Source: JANNSO01 sp964485395
GTDB taxonomy: Bacteria > Spirochaetota > Spirochaetia > Treponematales > UBA12059
Length of the DNA stretch: 64,000 nt
Direction: 5' to 3'
Assembly (NCBI GenBank): GCA_964485395.1
Contig: CAZAJF010000008.1
Span: 55,454-119,453, forward strand
In this document: positions 42,472-51,135 of the stretch, one piece after another
Numbering within the stretch: the stretch's first letter is position 1
How the letters are laid out: the number at the start of each line of letters is the position of its first letter
Program-made: the position numbers and the translations under genes
Notes under the pieces: generated by a model
The model's input: only the letters and a program-made list of their open reading frames with translations
What the model was told of the DNA's origin: nothing
Database searches by the model: none

Positions 42472-43491
42472 TCAGGTTGGAAAAGATTCTGCCTGCCATC
42501 CCAGAATCCGGCCCGCAGCCAACGGTACGACGCCGTCTATTTCGCCGGGGACCGTCCAGGATTCGCGATGGAACCGCGCAGTGCCCGTGTTGAGCGGCAG
42601 CCCGTAAAACAGGGCCCCGGATTCAGAGCAGAAACGCTCGAGCCTGGACAGGAGGCCTGCCTGGTCGAAGACCTGGGCAAGCAGGGCAAGCGCTGCCGGC
42701 GCGGAATAGCTGCCGGCCGCGGCAAGTCCGTTCTCCTTTGCGCCGCGCGGGTGCGGGGCGCTGTCGCTGCCGAAGAAAAAGCGCGGCGAGCCCGCGGCGG
42801 CCTCGAGCAATGCCAGCCTGTCGGATTCGTGCTTCAGCACGGGCTTGCAGAAATAAGCCGAGTCGAGCTTGTCGCCTAAAAGATCGTCAATGGTAAAGGC
42901 AAGGTGGTGCGCGGTTATCGTACCGGCGATTCGGTCAGGAAGTGATAATATCTTCTCAACAGCCCGAGCTGTGGAAAGGTGCTCGAATACGATCTTCAGC
43001 TTGGGATAGGTGGCAGCGAGTCTTTCGAGCACCGGCAGGAAGGCCTCTTCCCGCCCGAGCGCCGGCGCCGACGGTTCCTCGCCATGGATGGAGAGGATCA
43101 GTCCGGCTGCTTCCATGGCCAGCAGCTCTTCTCGGATTGCTTCGGGCTTGGGAACGCCGTCGGATGAGTTGGTGGTAGCTCCTACCGGATAGTATTTCCC
43201 GGCGACGGCCCCGGCTTTCGCGCAGGCGAGCACCGCTTCGGCGCCCATTCCGGGAATCAGCTTGAAACTCATCAGAGCGCCGCATTGCCCGCCTGCCGAC
43301 TCAATGGCGTTTTCTACGGCCGTCCGATAATCGATCAAGCTTGCCGCGCTGATAATCGGCGGGGTAACGTTGGGCATGACCAGTATCCGCGCGAAGTGGC
43401 GTGCGGAGCGCGCCGCATACGAAGCCAAAGCGGGCCCCTGCCGCAGATGAACATGAAAATCGTCAGGCCTGCGAATCGAGAATTCAGTCAT
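42472..43491 (-). CDS. pyrC: Dihydroorotase (class II, PyrC type)
   Basis: The 339-aa protein matches PyrC, which closes carbamoyl-aspartate to dihydroorotate in pyrimidine synthesis. Metal-site motifs are clear: DFHVHLRQG at the N-terminus, the carboxylated Lys in GKYYPVGATTNS, HGE, EHLSTARAV and the catalytic Asp in FFGSDSAPH. ATG 43491 lies inside the end of the phosphatase gene (8-base overlap) with GGAG upstream. Being tied to a phosphatase response regulator is unusual for a pyrimidine gene. Confidence 0.95.
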   Translation of the reverse strand: MTEFSIRRPDDFHVHLRQGPALASYAARSARHFARILVMPNVTPPIISAASLIDYRTAVENAIESAGGQCGALMSFKLIPGMGAEAVLACAKAGAVAGKYYPVGATTNSSDGVPKPEAIREELLAMEAAGLILSIHGEEPSAPALGREEAFLPVLERLAATYPKLKIVFEHLSTARAVEKILSLPDRIAGTITAHHLAFTIDDLLGDKLDSAYFCKPVLKHESDRLALLEAAAGSPRFFFGSDSAPHPRGAKENGLAAAGSYSAPAALALLAQVFDQAGLLSRLERFCSESGALFYGLPLNTGTARFHRESWTVPGEIDGVVPLAAGRILGWQAESFPT

Positions 43492-45136
43492 TGAAAGCAA
43501 ACTCCATGATGGAAACGTCATCGTCGAAATTTTCCTGCCCCGTAATTGCCCTGACGGCCTCGACGATGCGGTTTATCGGAGACAGGCATGAAGGCGCCAA
43601 TGCGCATTCATGATGATGCACGAGCAGTATATCCATGAACTCCTGCCATTCCAGCAAGGTCGAATCGCTTTTTCGCACTTCGAAGATTCCATCGCTGAAC
43701 AGATACATGTGGGATCCCGGCAGTATGGTTACGGAACTCTCCTCGTACGTGGCGGTTTCGTCCACGCCGATGATGCAGCCGTGACCGGATAGTTCGGTCG
43801 TCTTTCCGTCGGGTCCGATGAATATCGCGGGCGGAGCCCCTCCGGAAGCGTAGCAGAGCGTACGGGTCGATGCGTCATACACGCCATACCAGATGGTGAA
43901 GAACATGTTGTTCTGTTCCTCGATGCGAAAGGACCGGTTTAAGCGGTCGAGGACGCTTGCCGGCGAGCCGAAATCAGCGTTGCCCAGGCTCAAGCTCCTG
44001 AGGACGTTCATGATGGTAACCGAAAGCAGAGCCGCCTCGATGCCGTGCCCGCTTACGTCGATGAGAAAAAGCGACAGGCGATTATCGTCGATTCGGTGAT
44101 AATAAAAACAATCTCCGCCGAGGGAGAGCGAAGGCGTAAAAGCCCAATCGGCCGCGACGTGATTCCAGCGGAGGCGCTTGGGCAGGAGGCTTCGCACATA
44201 CGTCGCCGCATCTCGAAGTTCCGCGGCAAGCTTGGTTTGGGTATCCATCAAGCGGTGCATCACGAGGTCGTTCTGCTTTTTATATTCTTTTTTTTCGAGA
44301 AGATTGTCGATGCGCGCCCTGAGTATTATGGGATCGAACTCGCGCAGCAGGTAATCTTCCGCGCCCATTTCTATGCAGTGCGCTATCGACGCCGAATCTT
44401 CCAGCGCCGAGATTACGATTACAGAAAGTTCACGGAGCTTCGAGTCGGCCTTCAGCACCTCGAGGAACTGGAAGCCGTTCATGCCAGGCATCATTACGTC
44501 CAGCAAAACGATGTCGAACGGCGCCTTTTCAAGGATATCGAAAGCTTCGCGCCCGTCACCGGCCACGCACACGACATGTCCCTGCCGTTCGAGATGGCGT
44601 GCCAGCAGGTCACGGTTGAATTCATTGTCGTCGACGATGAGAATCCGGCCGGCACGCTTCGCCTTGGCCGTATCGACAAAGGCCGCCCGGGGAGGAGGAG
44701 GCTGGTTTTCGGGGCTTTTCGCGTTAAAAGCAGTCTCGTCCGAAAAATCTGAAAACAGGTCGACGAGAGCGTTGGAGGCTTCGTGTACTTTTTGTACGTC
44801 GGATTGTATATCTTTTTCCGCTGCGGCTATCGCCAGTCTGCGCGCTGTCTGTGTAAAGGAAATAACGTCATAAATGTAGGAATAAATCTTTTTTTTCAAT
44901 TCTTCAAGGACTTCCGGGGATTGTTGCTTGTCGGAATCCGCGGTCAAGGCCAAAAGATATTCCTGAACCGGTTCGCGAAGGCCTACCGCGGCGTTTCTCA
45001 ACTGGATGAGCGATGTGGAAAGAAGCTGATCTACGCTTGTTTCGGATTGTGCTGCCAGAAGCTCGGCATAACCAATGATATGATTGAGAAAGGTGCGAGC
45101 CTCGTGCCTAAAGCGCGAGCGTTCGTCTACACTCAT
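43484..45136 (-). CDS. Response regulator with H-box-like N-terminus and PP2C/SpoIIE phosphatase output
   Basis: The 550-aa protein has three parts. Residues 1-130 resemble a histidine-kinase dimerisation helix pair, including HEARTFLNHIIGYAEL (His11), but no kinase ATPase domain follows. Residues about 163-285 are a receiver domain with acceptor Asp213 in LLDVMMPG. Residues about 310-550 are a PP2C/SpoIIE phosphatase (GGDCFYY, DVSGHG, then FSDGIFE and DDDVSI near the end). Such modules usually dephosphorylate anti-sigma-factor antagonists. The gene starts 8 bases after a 44-aa gene and overlaps pyrC. Confidence 0.9.
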   Translation of the reverse strand: MSVDERSRFRHEARTFLNHIIGYAELLAAQSETSVDQLLSTSLIQLRNAAVGLREPVQEYLLALTADSDKQQSPEVLEELKKKIYSYIYDVISFTQTARRLAIAAAEKDIQSDVQKVHEASNALVDLFSDFSDETAFNAKSPENQPPPPRAAFVDTAKAKRAGRILIVDDNEFNRDLLARHLERQGHVVCVAGDGREAFDILEKAPFDIVLLDVMMPGMNGFQFLEVLKADSKLRELSVIVISALEDSASIAHCIEMGAEDYLLREFDPIILRARIDNLLEKKEYKKQNDLVMHRLMDTQTKLAAELRDAATYVRSLLPKRLRWNHVAADWAFTPSLSLGGDCFYYHRIDDNRLSLFLIDVSGHGIEAALLSVTIMNVLRSLSLGNADFGSPASVLDRLNRSFRIEEQNNMFFTIWYGVYDASTRTLCYASGGAPPAIFIGPDGKTTELSGHGCIIGVDETATYEESSVTILPGSHMYLFSDGIFEVRKSDSTLLEWQEFMDILLVHHHECALAPSCLSPINRIVEAVRAITGQENFDDDVSIMEFAFND

Positions 45137-45144
45137 GGGAAGCC

Positions 45145-45279
45145 TCAGCTTTTCTCTGCTTTTTCCTCTGCATATTTTTTAAATTCTGCTTCGGACATTT
45201 GGTCAGCGTACATAGGATAAAGAGCTTCGACAAGCTCTTCTATAGTTGCAAATTTCGCTCCATCGAGTTTGTAAGCCAT
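45145..45279 (-). CDS. Small acidic 44-aa protein
   Basis: A short open frame begins at ATG 45279 with GGAGGAG 9 bases upstream and ends at TGA 45145, 8 bases before the phosphatase gene. The product starts MAYKLDGAKFATIEELVEALYP and continues as a charged helix rich in Glu, Ala and Lys. It lies under a good promoter (TTGAAA-N17-TAGTAT). Its strong ribosome binding site, operon position and amino-acid bias support a real gene; its function is unknown, possibly a small regulator or substrate of the phosphatase. Confidence 0.72.
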   Translation of the reverse strand: MAYKLDGAKFATIEELVEALYPMYADQMSEAEFKKYAEEKAEKS

Positions 45280-45320
45280 TACTTCATGCTCCTCCGGCCT
45301 ATTCTTCTTTTATGATTTTA

Positions 45321-45349
45321 ATACTAGACGATACCGAAGCAAGTTTCAA
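45321..45349 (-). promoter_or_regulatory. Promoter of the small protein, phosphatase and pyrC operon
   Basis: On the minus strand: TTGAAA (45349-45344), 17 bases and TAGTAT (45326-45321). The predicted leader to ATG 45279 is about 35 bases. Confidence 0.65.
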
Positions 45350-45433
45350 GAAAGATGTGCTGTTTCATACATTATTTTTATACTATGAAGAAAGTCACGC
45401 GAATGATATCGATTATCAAATAAGCGCCTTTGC

Positions 45434-45462
45434 TTGCATTTTTGCCATTTAGTACTTAGACT
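45434..45462 (+). promoter_or_regulatory. Promoter of the CDF exporter, leaderless arrangement
   Basis: TTGCAT (45434-45439), exactly 17 bases and TAGACT (45457-45462), then 6 bases to ATG 45469. No Shine-Dalgarno sequence is present. Confidence 0.68.
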
Positions 45463-45468
45463 CGTTCG

Positions 45469-46392
45469 ATGCAGGATAGAACAACACAAATTAAGTTTGC
45501 TGCCTCGATCAGTCTCTGGGGCAACGCGGTTTTGGCGGTCTTGAAAATAGGCGGCGGCTTTATCGCCGGATCGCTGGCGGTCGTGGGTGACGGGGTCGAT
45601 TCGTCGACCGATGTCGTAATATCGCTCATCGCGTTCCTGGCAGCCTCCATCAGCATCAAGCCATCCGACAAGGAACATCCCTATGGCCACGCACGTGCCG
45701 AAACCACGGCAACGGCCATTTTATCTTTCGTCATTTTTTTTGCCGGTGCGCAATTACTTCTGACGACGATCCATGACCTACGAAGCGGCTTATCCAATGA
45801 GATCCCGACGGTTCTGGCCATTTGGGCTACCATAGCATCGGTTATAGGCAAGCTTTTTCTGGCTTGGACCCAATTTTCCATCGGGAAGAAAACAAACTCG
45901 GCCATGCTCATAGCCAATGGAAAAAACATGCGCAACGACGTTATCATGTCCGCGAGCGTGTTGTTCGGGCTCCTTCTTACTCAATTGCTTAAAACTCCAC
46001 TCGTGGACGCGATCATGGCCATCTTAGTAAGTCTGTGGGTAATGAAATCCGCAATCGGGGTTTTTCGCGAAGCAAGCGAGGAGATCATGGATGGCAGCGC
46101 CGATCCCGGACTCTATCACTCGGTCTTCGAGGCTGTCCGCTCAGTTCCCGGTGCGGGTAATCCCCACCGCACCCGCGTCCGCAAGCTCGCTTCGTTTTAC
46201 GATATCGATCTGGATATCGAGGTAGACGGCGGTAAAACTGTGCGTGAAGCCCATGATATAGCCCAGTCGGTTGAAAAGGCGATCAAGGCACGCATAGAAG
46301 GGGTTTACGACATCGTGGTGCATATCGAACCTACCGGCGGCGGCGAACATGCGGAACAATACGGCCTGAGCGAGAAACAACTCAAAGAGTAG
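45469..46392 (+). CDS. Cation diffusion facilitator (CDF) metal exporter
   Basis: The 307-aa protein has six membrane helices (residues about 10-200) with the CDF signature in helix II (DGVDSSTDVVIS) and HPYGHARAETTAT, then a cytoplasmic metal-binding domain (about 210-300). It is expected to export Zn2+, Fe2+, Mn2+ or related divalent cations in exchange for protons. The start codon has a promoter but no ribosome binding site directly upstream. Confidence 0.93.
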   Translation: MQDRTTQIKFAASISLWGNAVLAVLKIGGGFIAGSLAVVGDGVDSSTDVVISLIAFLAASISIKPSDKEHPYGHARAETTATAILSFVIFFAGAQLLLTTIHDLRSGLSNEIPTVLAIWATIASVIGKLFLAWTQFSIGKKTNSAMLIANGKNMRNDVIMSASVLFGLLLTQLLKTPLVDAIMAILVSLWVMKSAIGVFREASEEIMDGSADPGLYHSVFEAVRSVPGAGNPHRTRVRKLASFYDIDLDIEVDGGKTVREAHDIAQSVEKAIKARIEGVYDIVVHIEPTGGGEHAEQYGLSEKQLKE

Positions 46393-46412
46393 GCAAGCAT
46401 CCGCGGCTCCCC

Positions 46413-46418
46413 TATACT
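46413..46418 (+). promoter_or_regulatory. -10 box 6 bases before the 46425 start
   Basis: TATACT (46413-46418) ends 6 bases before ATG 46425; a possible -35, TAGGCA, lies at 46390-46395 with a 17-base spacer. No Shine-Dalgarno sequence. Confidence 0.6.
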
Positions 46419-46424
46419 AGGCGC

Positions 46425-47261
46425 ATGCTGCAAAGAATCATGCCCAAAATTTCCTCTGTAGCCGTCTCGACGCTGGGTTTGCCGAGCGACGGGATGGTAT
46501 GCCCGCTCAGCGCCGCGGCAAGATCTGCGGGAATCAATCTGTTCGATGCCGGAATTGTCGATACGCCCGCAAGTTTTACCACCCTTGAATCCATACGGAT
46601 ACCTTACCCTACCGAACAGGAACCGATATATGCGCTCTGCCAGCCGCCTGCCGAAATAAGCCTGGATTTGGAGGCTTGGGTATCGTGGCTCGGGGAGATT
46701 CGGAAAAAAACAAACGGCTGGGCACAGGTATTTTTGTCCCTGGGATCATTGAAGCTAGAACGCCTCAAAGAGCTGAAAAATAGAGGGATCCTCAATTTTC
46801 TATGTCATGCCAAAACCGAAAGGGCTATCGTAGCTCTCGGATTTTTTCACTTTGGCGACTCCGAAGATCTTACATACATTCTCGACGCCTATGAAAACTT
46901 TGATTTTTGCGGAATCGCGCACAATTACCTTCATGATGCAGGGAAAACACTGACTGTCGCTGGGGACAGGGCTCTTGGAGTCTTGGTTTATTCGCCCTTC
47001 GCCAGTGGAAAGCTCGTCTCCGTCAACGACACCACCCGTACCGCCTTCGCTTCCTATGGTAAACCCCGAATGGCCTCCGAGTGGGCACTTCGTTTTGCGC
47101 TGGATCGGCAGGAAGTGCTGTGCGTTTTACCCGGTTGCACCGCAGAAATGCATTTATGGGAAAACGTGGCTACCGCATCATGCGTGCTGCCCAATTCGCT
47201 CACACAAAAAGAGCAGAAAATACTCGAAACTGCGAAAGAGCTCATCGCAGCTTCGGGTTAA
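46425..47261 (+). CDS. Aldo/keto-reductase-like protein lacking most of the catalytic tetrad
   Basis: The 278-aa protein has the overall aldo/keto reductase barrel pattern (a GINLFDAG strand, NYLHDAGKTL, LGVLVYSPFASGKL and a C-terminal PGCTAEMHLWENV cofactor-binding-like segment). The usual Asp in FDxA is present, but the Tyr is absent (VDTPAS in place of xxYG) and no Lys or His is found at the expected positions. It may bind NAD(P) or a ligand without classical catalysis. A dispersed repeat at 46962-46974 encodes GDRAL just before the VLVYSP strand. Confidence 0.72.
   Translation: MLQRIMPKISSVAVSTLGLPSDGMVCPLSAAARSAGINLFDAGIVDTPASFTTLESIRIPYPTEQEPIYALCQPPAEISLDLEAWVSWLGEIRKKTNGWAQVFLSLGSLKLERLKELKNRGILNFLCHAKTERAIVALGFFHFGDSEDLTYILDAYENFDFCGIAHNYLHDAGKTLTVAGDRALGVLVYSPFASGKLVSVNDTTRTAFASYGKPRMASEWALRFALDRQEVLCVLPGCTAEMHLWENVATASCVLPNSLTQKEQKILETAKELIAASG
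46962..46974 (+). repeat. Dispersed repeat copy in the aldo/keto-reductase-like gene
   Basis: GGGGACAGGGCTC, in frame as GDRAL. Confidence 0.72.
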
Positions 47262-47275
47262 AAGAACTTGCACGA

Positions 47276-48445
47276 CTAAAGTCCGAACGCCAGCGCCGGA
47301 ATGCTTATGAAGTTGCCGATTGCCCCGCCGATGCTGGAAAGAAAAAACACCAACAGAATGTGGGTAACCTTGTTTCGGTAAAATCCGCGGATACTGGTAA
47401 TATCCATGCTCAGGCTCTCAAAATCGGCAACCTGGGGTTTCCGGAGCCAAGCCTCGCAGAGGCCCGCAAACATGCCTACCGCCAGAAAAGGATTCAGGGT
47501 GGCAAGCGGCGCGCTTACGAACGACACGAGTATGGTAAGCGGATGCGACAGGCACAGAAGCGAGCCGAGAGCCGCAAGCGAACCGTTGAGGAGTAGCCAG
47601 CGCACGACAAGTTCAAGGCTCTTATCGGCGCCCGAAGTAAAAAAACCGGCCACGATAAGACCTACGATCAAGGCGGGCAGCGCCCATCCGGCGGCTTTTG
47701 AAAACAGGCTTTTAGGTGGAACCGTATCGATTCCGCTGATATCGGTGGATTCGCCCGCGGCGAATTTTTTAAGCCACGCGGCGATTCCCGGAGCATGGCC
47801 GGCCCCGACGACGGCCACGATGCGCTCAGCAGGTGCGGTCCAAATCTTGGCAGCCAGAAACCGATCCCGTTCGTCGATAAGCACTTCCTTGACACTGGGC
47901 AGGTAATCCGCAAGTTCCGTCATCATGGAATCCAGCTCGGACTTGTCCTTAAGTTTCTCTATTTCGGCGGCATCCGGCTTTTCGGAGGAAAATGCGCCGC
48001 CAACGAGTTGCGCGAGCAGCTTCGATTTATTCCAAAAATTGGACTTGCCCCAGGCTCGTCTCAAGGTCGTCTGCACGTCACGGTCGCAGAGCGAATAGGG
48101 AATCCCCGCTGCCTCGGCGGCTTTTACGGCGGCAAGCATCTCGGCGCCAGGTTTGATTCCCGCGTCGGCACCCATTTTTTTCTGGAATGAGGACAATGCA
48201 AGATTGGCTAAAAGCAGGAAGGCTTTTCCTTCCTTGATGACTTTAACGATGTTCATTTTCTCCCAGGAATCGGGGTTCGTCATGGAGTGCAGGCGCGCGG
48301 CGTCCAATTCCACGCACAGGTGATCCGGTTTTTCTTCCTCGAAAGCCCGGCTTACGTCGTTGACGCTTTCCTGCGATACATGGGCGGTGCCGATTATTAT
48401 GAATCTTCTGCCGTTCAGCTCGACAATAGTGCTTGTGTCAGTCAT
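47276..48445 (-). CDS. TraB/PrgY family membrane protein
   Basis: The 389-aa protein has an N-terminal TraB/GumN-like domain (residues about 1-220) with the family motifs IIIGTAHVSQES, ERDRFLAAKI and VVGAGHAPGI, followed by four to five membrane helices (about 235-385). TraB-type proteins are proposed to be proteases or pheromone inhibitors; the role in spirochaetes is unknown. Start ATG 48445 has CGGAG upstream; an in-frame upstream start at 48484 lacks one. Confidence 0.87.
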   Translation of the reverse strand: MTDTSTIVELNGRRFIIIGTAHVSQESVNDVSRAFEEEKPDHLCVELDAARLHSMTNPDSWEKMNIVKVIKEGKAFLLLANLALSSFQKKMGADAGIKPGAEMLAAVKAAEAAGIPYSLCDRDVQTTLRRAWGKSNFWNKSKLLAQLVGGAFSSEKPDAAEIEKLKDKSELDSMMTELADYLPSVKEVLIDERDRFLAAKIWTAPAERIVAVVGAGHAPGIAAWLKKFAAGESTDISGIDTVPPKSLFSKAAGWALPALIVGLIVAGFFTSGADKSLELVVRWLLLNGSLAALGSLLCLSHPLTILVSFVSAPLATLNPFLAVGMFAGLCEAWLRKPQVADFESLSMDITSIRGFYRNKVTHILLVFFLSSIGGAIGNFISIPALAFGL

Positions 48446-48486
48446 TTTATCTCCGATTTTCGTGTTCGAATCCCAATTATGCATTT

Positions 48487-49431
48487 TCAGCGTATGGCGG
48501 AAAGGCGCGCGAGCAGGCTCGCTTCACCGGGGAAATCTTTCGCATAAATGATACCACCGGCACTGCGTGCGTGGCCACCACCCATTCCGATACCTTGGGT
48601 GAGTTCTCTGATCAGGTAAAACGCCGGCATGTCGGGGTTCCTGGAGCGTACAGAGAGCCGATATTGCTCGCCGTCCTCGCAATAAACGACCGAAATTTTA
48701 ATTTCCCGCGCGCGGAGAGCCAAGTCCGCCGCTATGGAAAGCGCCTCTTGGCTGCAATTCCGCATAACCTGGGCAAGTATCCTGTCGCCATAGACATTGG
48801 CGCTCGCCAAAGCGTACGTGATGGCCACGAGTTCACTATGATCCATATTGGTCTTAAGCATACGTGTCGCAGCTGCGATATCCGCCAATGGCGCTAAAAA
48901 GGCAAAAGCCTCAATCTCCAGCGGCCCTACCCCCCGAGACAGGAAATCGGTATCGGATTGCACACCCGCGAGCATAGCCGTCGCAAATTCTTTGGGTGGG
49001 GACAGTGCTGCTTGCTTCCAATATTGGGCGATTATGGAACAGGAAGAACCGGCGTCCGTACGAAGGTCTACGAAAGGCGCGATCACTTCATAAGCAGGGA
49101 CGTGATGGTCAATTACCCCGATAAGCGTGGCATCGCCCATGCTCACATTGCCGTTTCTCGGAGCGCAGTCCACAAAAATCAAGGCTTCGGGAGGTTTCGG
49201 GGGCTCGGGATACAGCTTGATGCTTGTTTCCTGCGCGAGATTCGCCAAGCTTCGGCTGCGCGCCATGCCATACCAGGTAGCTCGGGCTTCGATATCATGC
49301 TGCTTCAGGAGTTCCGCAAGGGAAAAAGCAGCGGCAGCGGCATCCGGGTCGGGATAGTCGTGGGTTTGCACGGCTATTGCCGGATATTCGACGGCAATGG
49401 AAAGCAGTTGACTGAATTGGTTCTTGCTCAC
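48487..49431 (-). CDS. DHH/DHHA1-type phosphoesterase (NrnA-like)
   Basis: The 314-aa protein has the DHH domain motifs: DYPDPDA, then VDCAPRN, IDHH and DAGSS, and a C-terminal DHHA1 domain with GMGGGHARSAG. Relatives degrade short oligoribonucleotides, pAp or cyclic dinucleotides. That would fit a genome rich in c-di-GMP signalling, though the substrate is not shown. Start GTG 49431 overlaps the TPR lipoprotein stop (GTGA), so translation is coupled. A dispersed repeat at 48998-49009 is read as ALSP. Confidence 0.9.
   Translation of the reverse strand: MSKNQFSQLLSIAVEYPAIAVQTHDYPDPDAAAAAFSLAELLKQHDIEARATWYGMARSRSLANLAQETSIKLYPEPPKPPEALIFVDCAPRNGNVSMGDATLIGVIDHHVPAYEVIAPFVDLRTDAGSSCSIIAQYWKQAALSPPKEFATAMLAGVQSDTDFLSRGVGPLEIEAFAFLAPLADIAAATRMLKTNMDHSELVAITYALASANVYGDRILAQVMRNCSQEALSIAADLALRAREIKISVVYCEDGEQYRLSVRSRNPDMPAFYLIRELTQGIGMGGGHARSAGGIIYAKDFPGEASLLARLSAIR
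48998..49009 (+). repeat. Dispersed repeat copy in the DHH gene
   Basis: GGGGACAGTGCT on the plus strand; on the coding (minus) strand it is read in frame as ALSP. Confidence 0.68.
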
Positions 49432-50855
49432 TGCTCTATTCCGAGCCGTTTTTTTTCGGCCTCGGCCATACGCCACTCGATGGTTCCCTGCCTATCGGCG
49501 CCCAGGGACAGCAACAGGTATTTAGCGCCCAATTCCGGTCGCCCTTTCGTTATCCAATATTCACCCAGGTAAAAGAGCAGCGCGGCCTTGGTGTCCATGC
49601 TCTTCTCGGAACTGATCTTGAGCTCAAGCTCGGTGGTCGTTTCGTTCTGGTCATAGATCAAGCGCAGCATAAGCCATTGGGCCGGCTCTTTTTCACGGTT
49701 GATCTTGGGCAATACCTTCGCAGAATACTCTTTGGCTGCCTTATAATCCTTGTTCAGGAGGAGAGACATTCCGGCAGCGATGTAATACTCGCTATGGACA
49801 TCGGTAAATCCGGCTGCTTTGTCAAATGCCGAAAAAGCATCCTTCCAGAGCTGTTGGCGAAAAGCCAGCACCCCCATGGACTCGAACGCATACCAGTATT
49901 CCTTGTTCAGCTCGGTAACTTTTTTATAATCGGCATAGGCCTCGACGTCGCGGCCGGTTTCCTCGAAAATCGCCGCGCGGTAGACATAGCAGAGGAAATA
50001 TCCGGGATCCAGCTCGATGCTCGCGTTAAAGTCCTTCAGGGCCAGGTCACGACGTCCCGTATCGAGGTAGAGCCTGCCGCGCTCCAAATAATTCCACGAG
50101 GAATTGGGATCTATCTCGATGCTCTTATTCAAGTCCGTCTCGCATTCCGTATAATTTCCAAGTTGATAATTAACGCGGCTGCGATCCAGATAGACGAGCG
50201 GCTCGTCGGGATTGGCGGCTACGGCCTTGTCCAAATTAGCCTTGGCGCCTTTATAGTCCTCCCGCCGATATTGAACCCTCGCCAATCCGGTAAGGGACGC
50301 CACGTCGCCGGGAGCTACCGCGAGCGCCTTGGCAAAGTATTCCTCCGCCTTTTTGTAATTCCTGCTTTCATAATACAGATCTCCCAAACCCGCAAGTGCA
50401 TCCAGGTTTTTTGCGTCGACCAGAATGATTTTTTCGAGCGCCGAGGCCAGGTTTTTGCTATTTCCGCTGAATCGCTCAATCTCCGCCAATAAAAACAGGG
50501 CTTCGACATTATCCGGTTTTAACATTAAAAAATCGCTTATTATCTTCTTGGCGTTTTCATAATCCTGCATGGATACGAGCAGCGAAACATGCAGGAATTT
50601 ATAATTGTCATTGTCGGGTTTCCTTTCGGAGAGCGCCGAGATACGACTCGAAGCTTCCTTCAGTTCGCCCTTCTCCGCGAGGCGGTAAATAACCTCGAGT
50701 TCCATCATGTCCTTTTCCTGCTCGGTAAGCGGTTTTTGGATTTCCGGCACCGGTTTTACGTCGGGTTTCCGTACCGTCACGCAAGCAGTGAGGATGAGCG
50801 CAAGCAATATCGAGGTGATAAAAACAAATCGTGCTGAATATCCGCGGTTCTTCAT
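49428..50855 (-). CDS. TPR-repeat lipoprotein
   Basis: The 475-aa protein begins with a lipoprotein signal (MKNRGYSARFVF, lipobox LTAC, Cys near residue 25) and is built of about ten tetratricopeptide repeats (residues about 75-470), including clear units at ADFxxAxxYFAKALAVAPGD and DFNASIELDPG. TPR lipoproteins on the periplasmic side usually scaffold envelope complexes. Start ATG 50855 has GGGAG upstream. It is the first gene of a unit with the DHH phosphoesterase. Confidence 0.9.
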   Translation of the reverse strand: MKNRGYSARFVFITSILLALILTACVTVRKPDVKPVPEIQKPLTEQEKDMMELEVIYRLAEKGELKEASSRISALSERKPDNDNYKFLHVSLLVSMQDYENAKKIISDFLMLKPDNVEALFLLAEIERFSGNSKNLASALEKIILVDAKNLDALAGLGDLYYESRNYKKAEEYFAKALAVAPGDVASLTGLARVQYRREDYKGAKANLDKAVAANPDEPLVYLDRSRVNYQLGNYTECETDLNKSIEIDPNSSWNYLERGRLYLDTGRRDLALKDFNASIELDPGYFLCYVYRAAIFEETGRDVEAYADYKKVTELNKEYWYAFESMGVLAFRQQLWKDAFSAFDKAAGFTDVHSEYYIAAGMSLLLNKDYKAAKEYSAKVLPKINREKEPAQWLMLRLIYDQNETTTELELKISSEKSMDTKAALLFYLGEYWITKGRPELGAKYLLLSLGADRQGTIEWRMAEAEKKRLGIEQ

Positions 50856-51135
50856 GGTGTCTCCCGTATTTCCCGTTCTCTCCAAAGAGAACAGCGCACA
50901 GATGATAGCTTGAATATTGGCATTGCACAACTCTATTCCCATAGCCTGTACTACTATCGCCCGATAGGGAAACCTCTTGACCCGGAAGCCCAAAACGGCC
51001 GATACTGCAGAATCGCTGTGGATATCCTTGTTTAAAAGCAATTCGTAAAACGAATTGCGAGGGCGTCCCGAGAGACTGACCGAGTTTTCGTCTCGCCCAT
51101 ATCCTTTTCCGCGTCGATAGAGGCAAGCATCAGCA
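50856..51135. other. Divergent intergenic region, no gene recognised
   Basis: The 280 bases between the TPR lipoprotein and lptC genes hold only weak promoter-like sequences and open frames without a ribosome binding site or family similarity. Minus-strand extension of the TPR frame through here gives no plausible protein. Confidence 0.5.

Noticed and set aside
50608..51126. Minus-strand frame of about 170 residues upstream of the TPR lipoprotein
   Set aside because: It overlaps the lipoprotein start region in another frame and has no recognisable motif or ribosome binding site.
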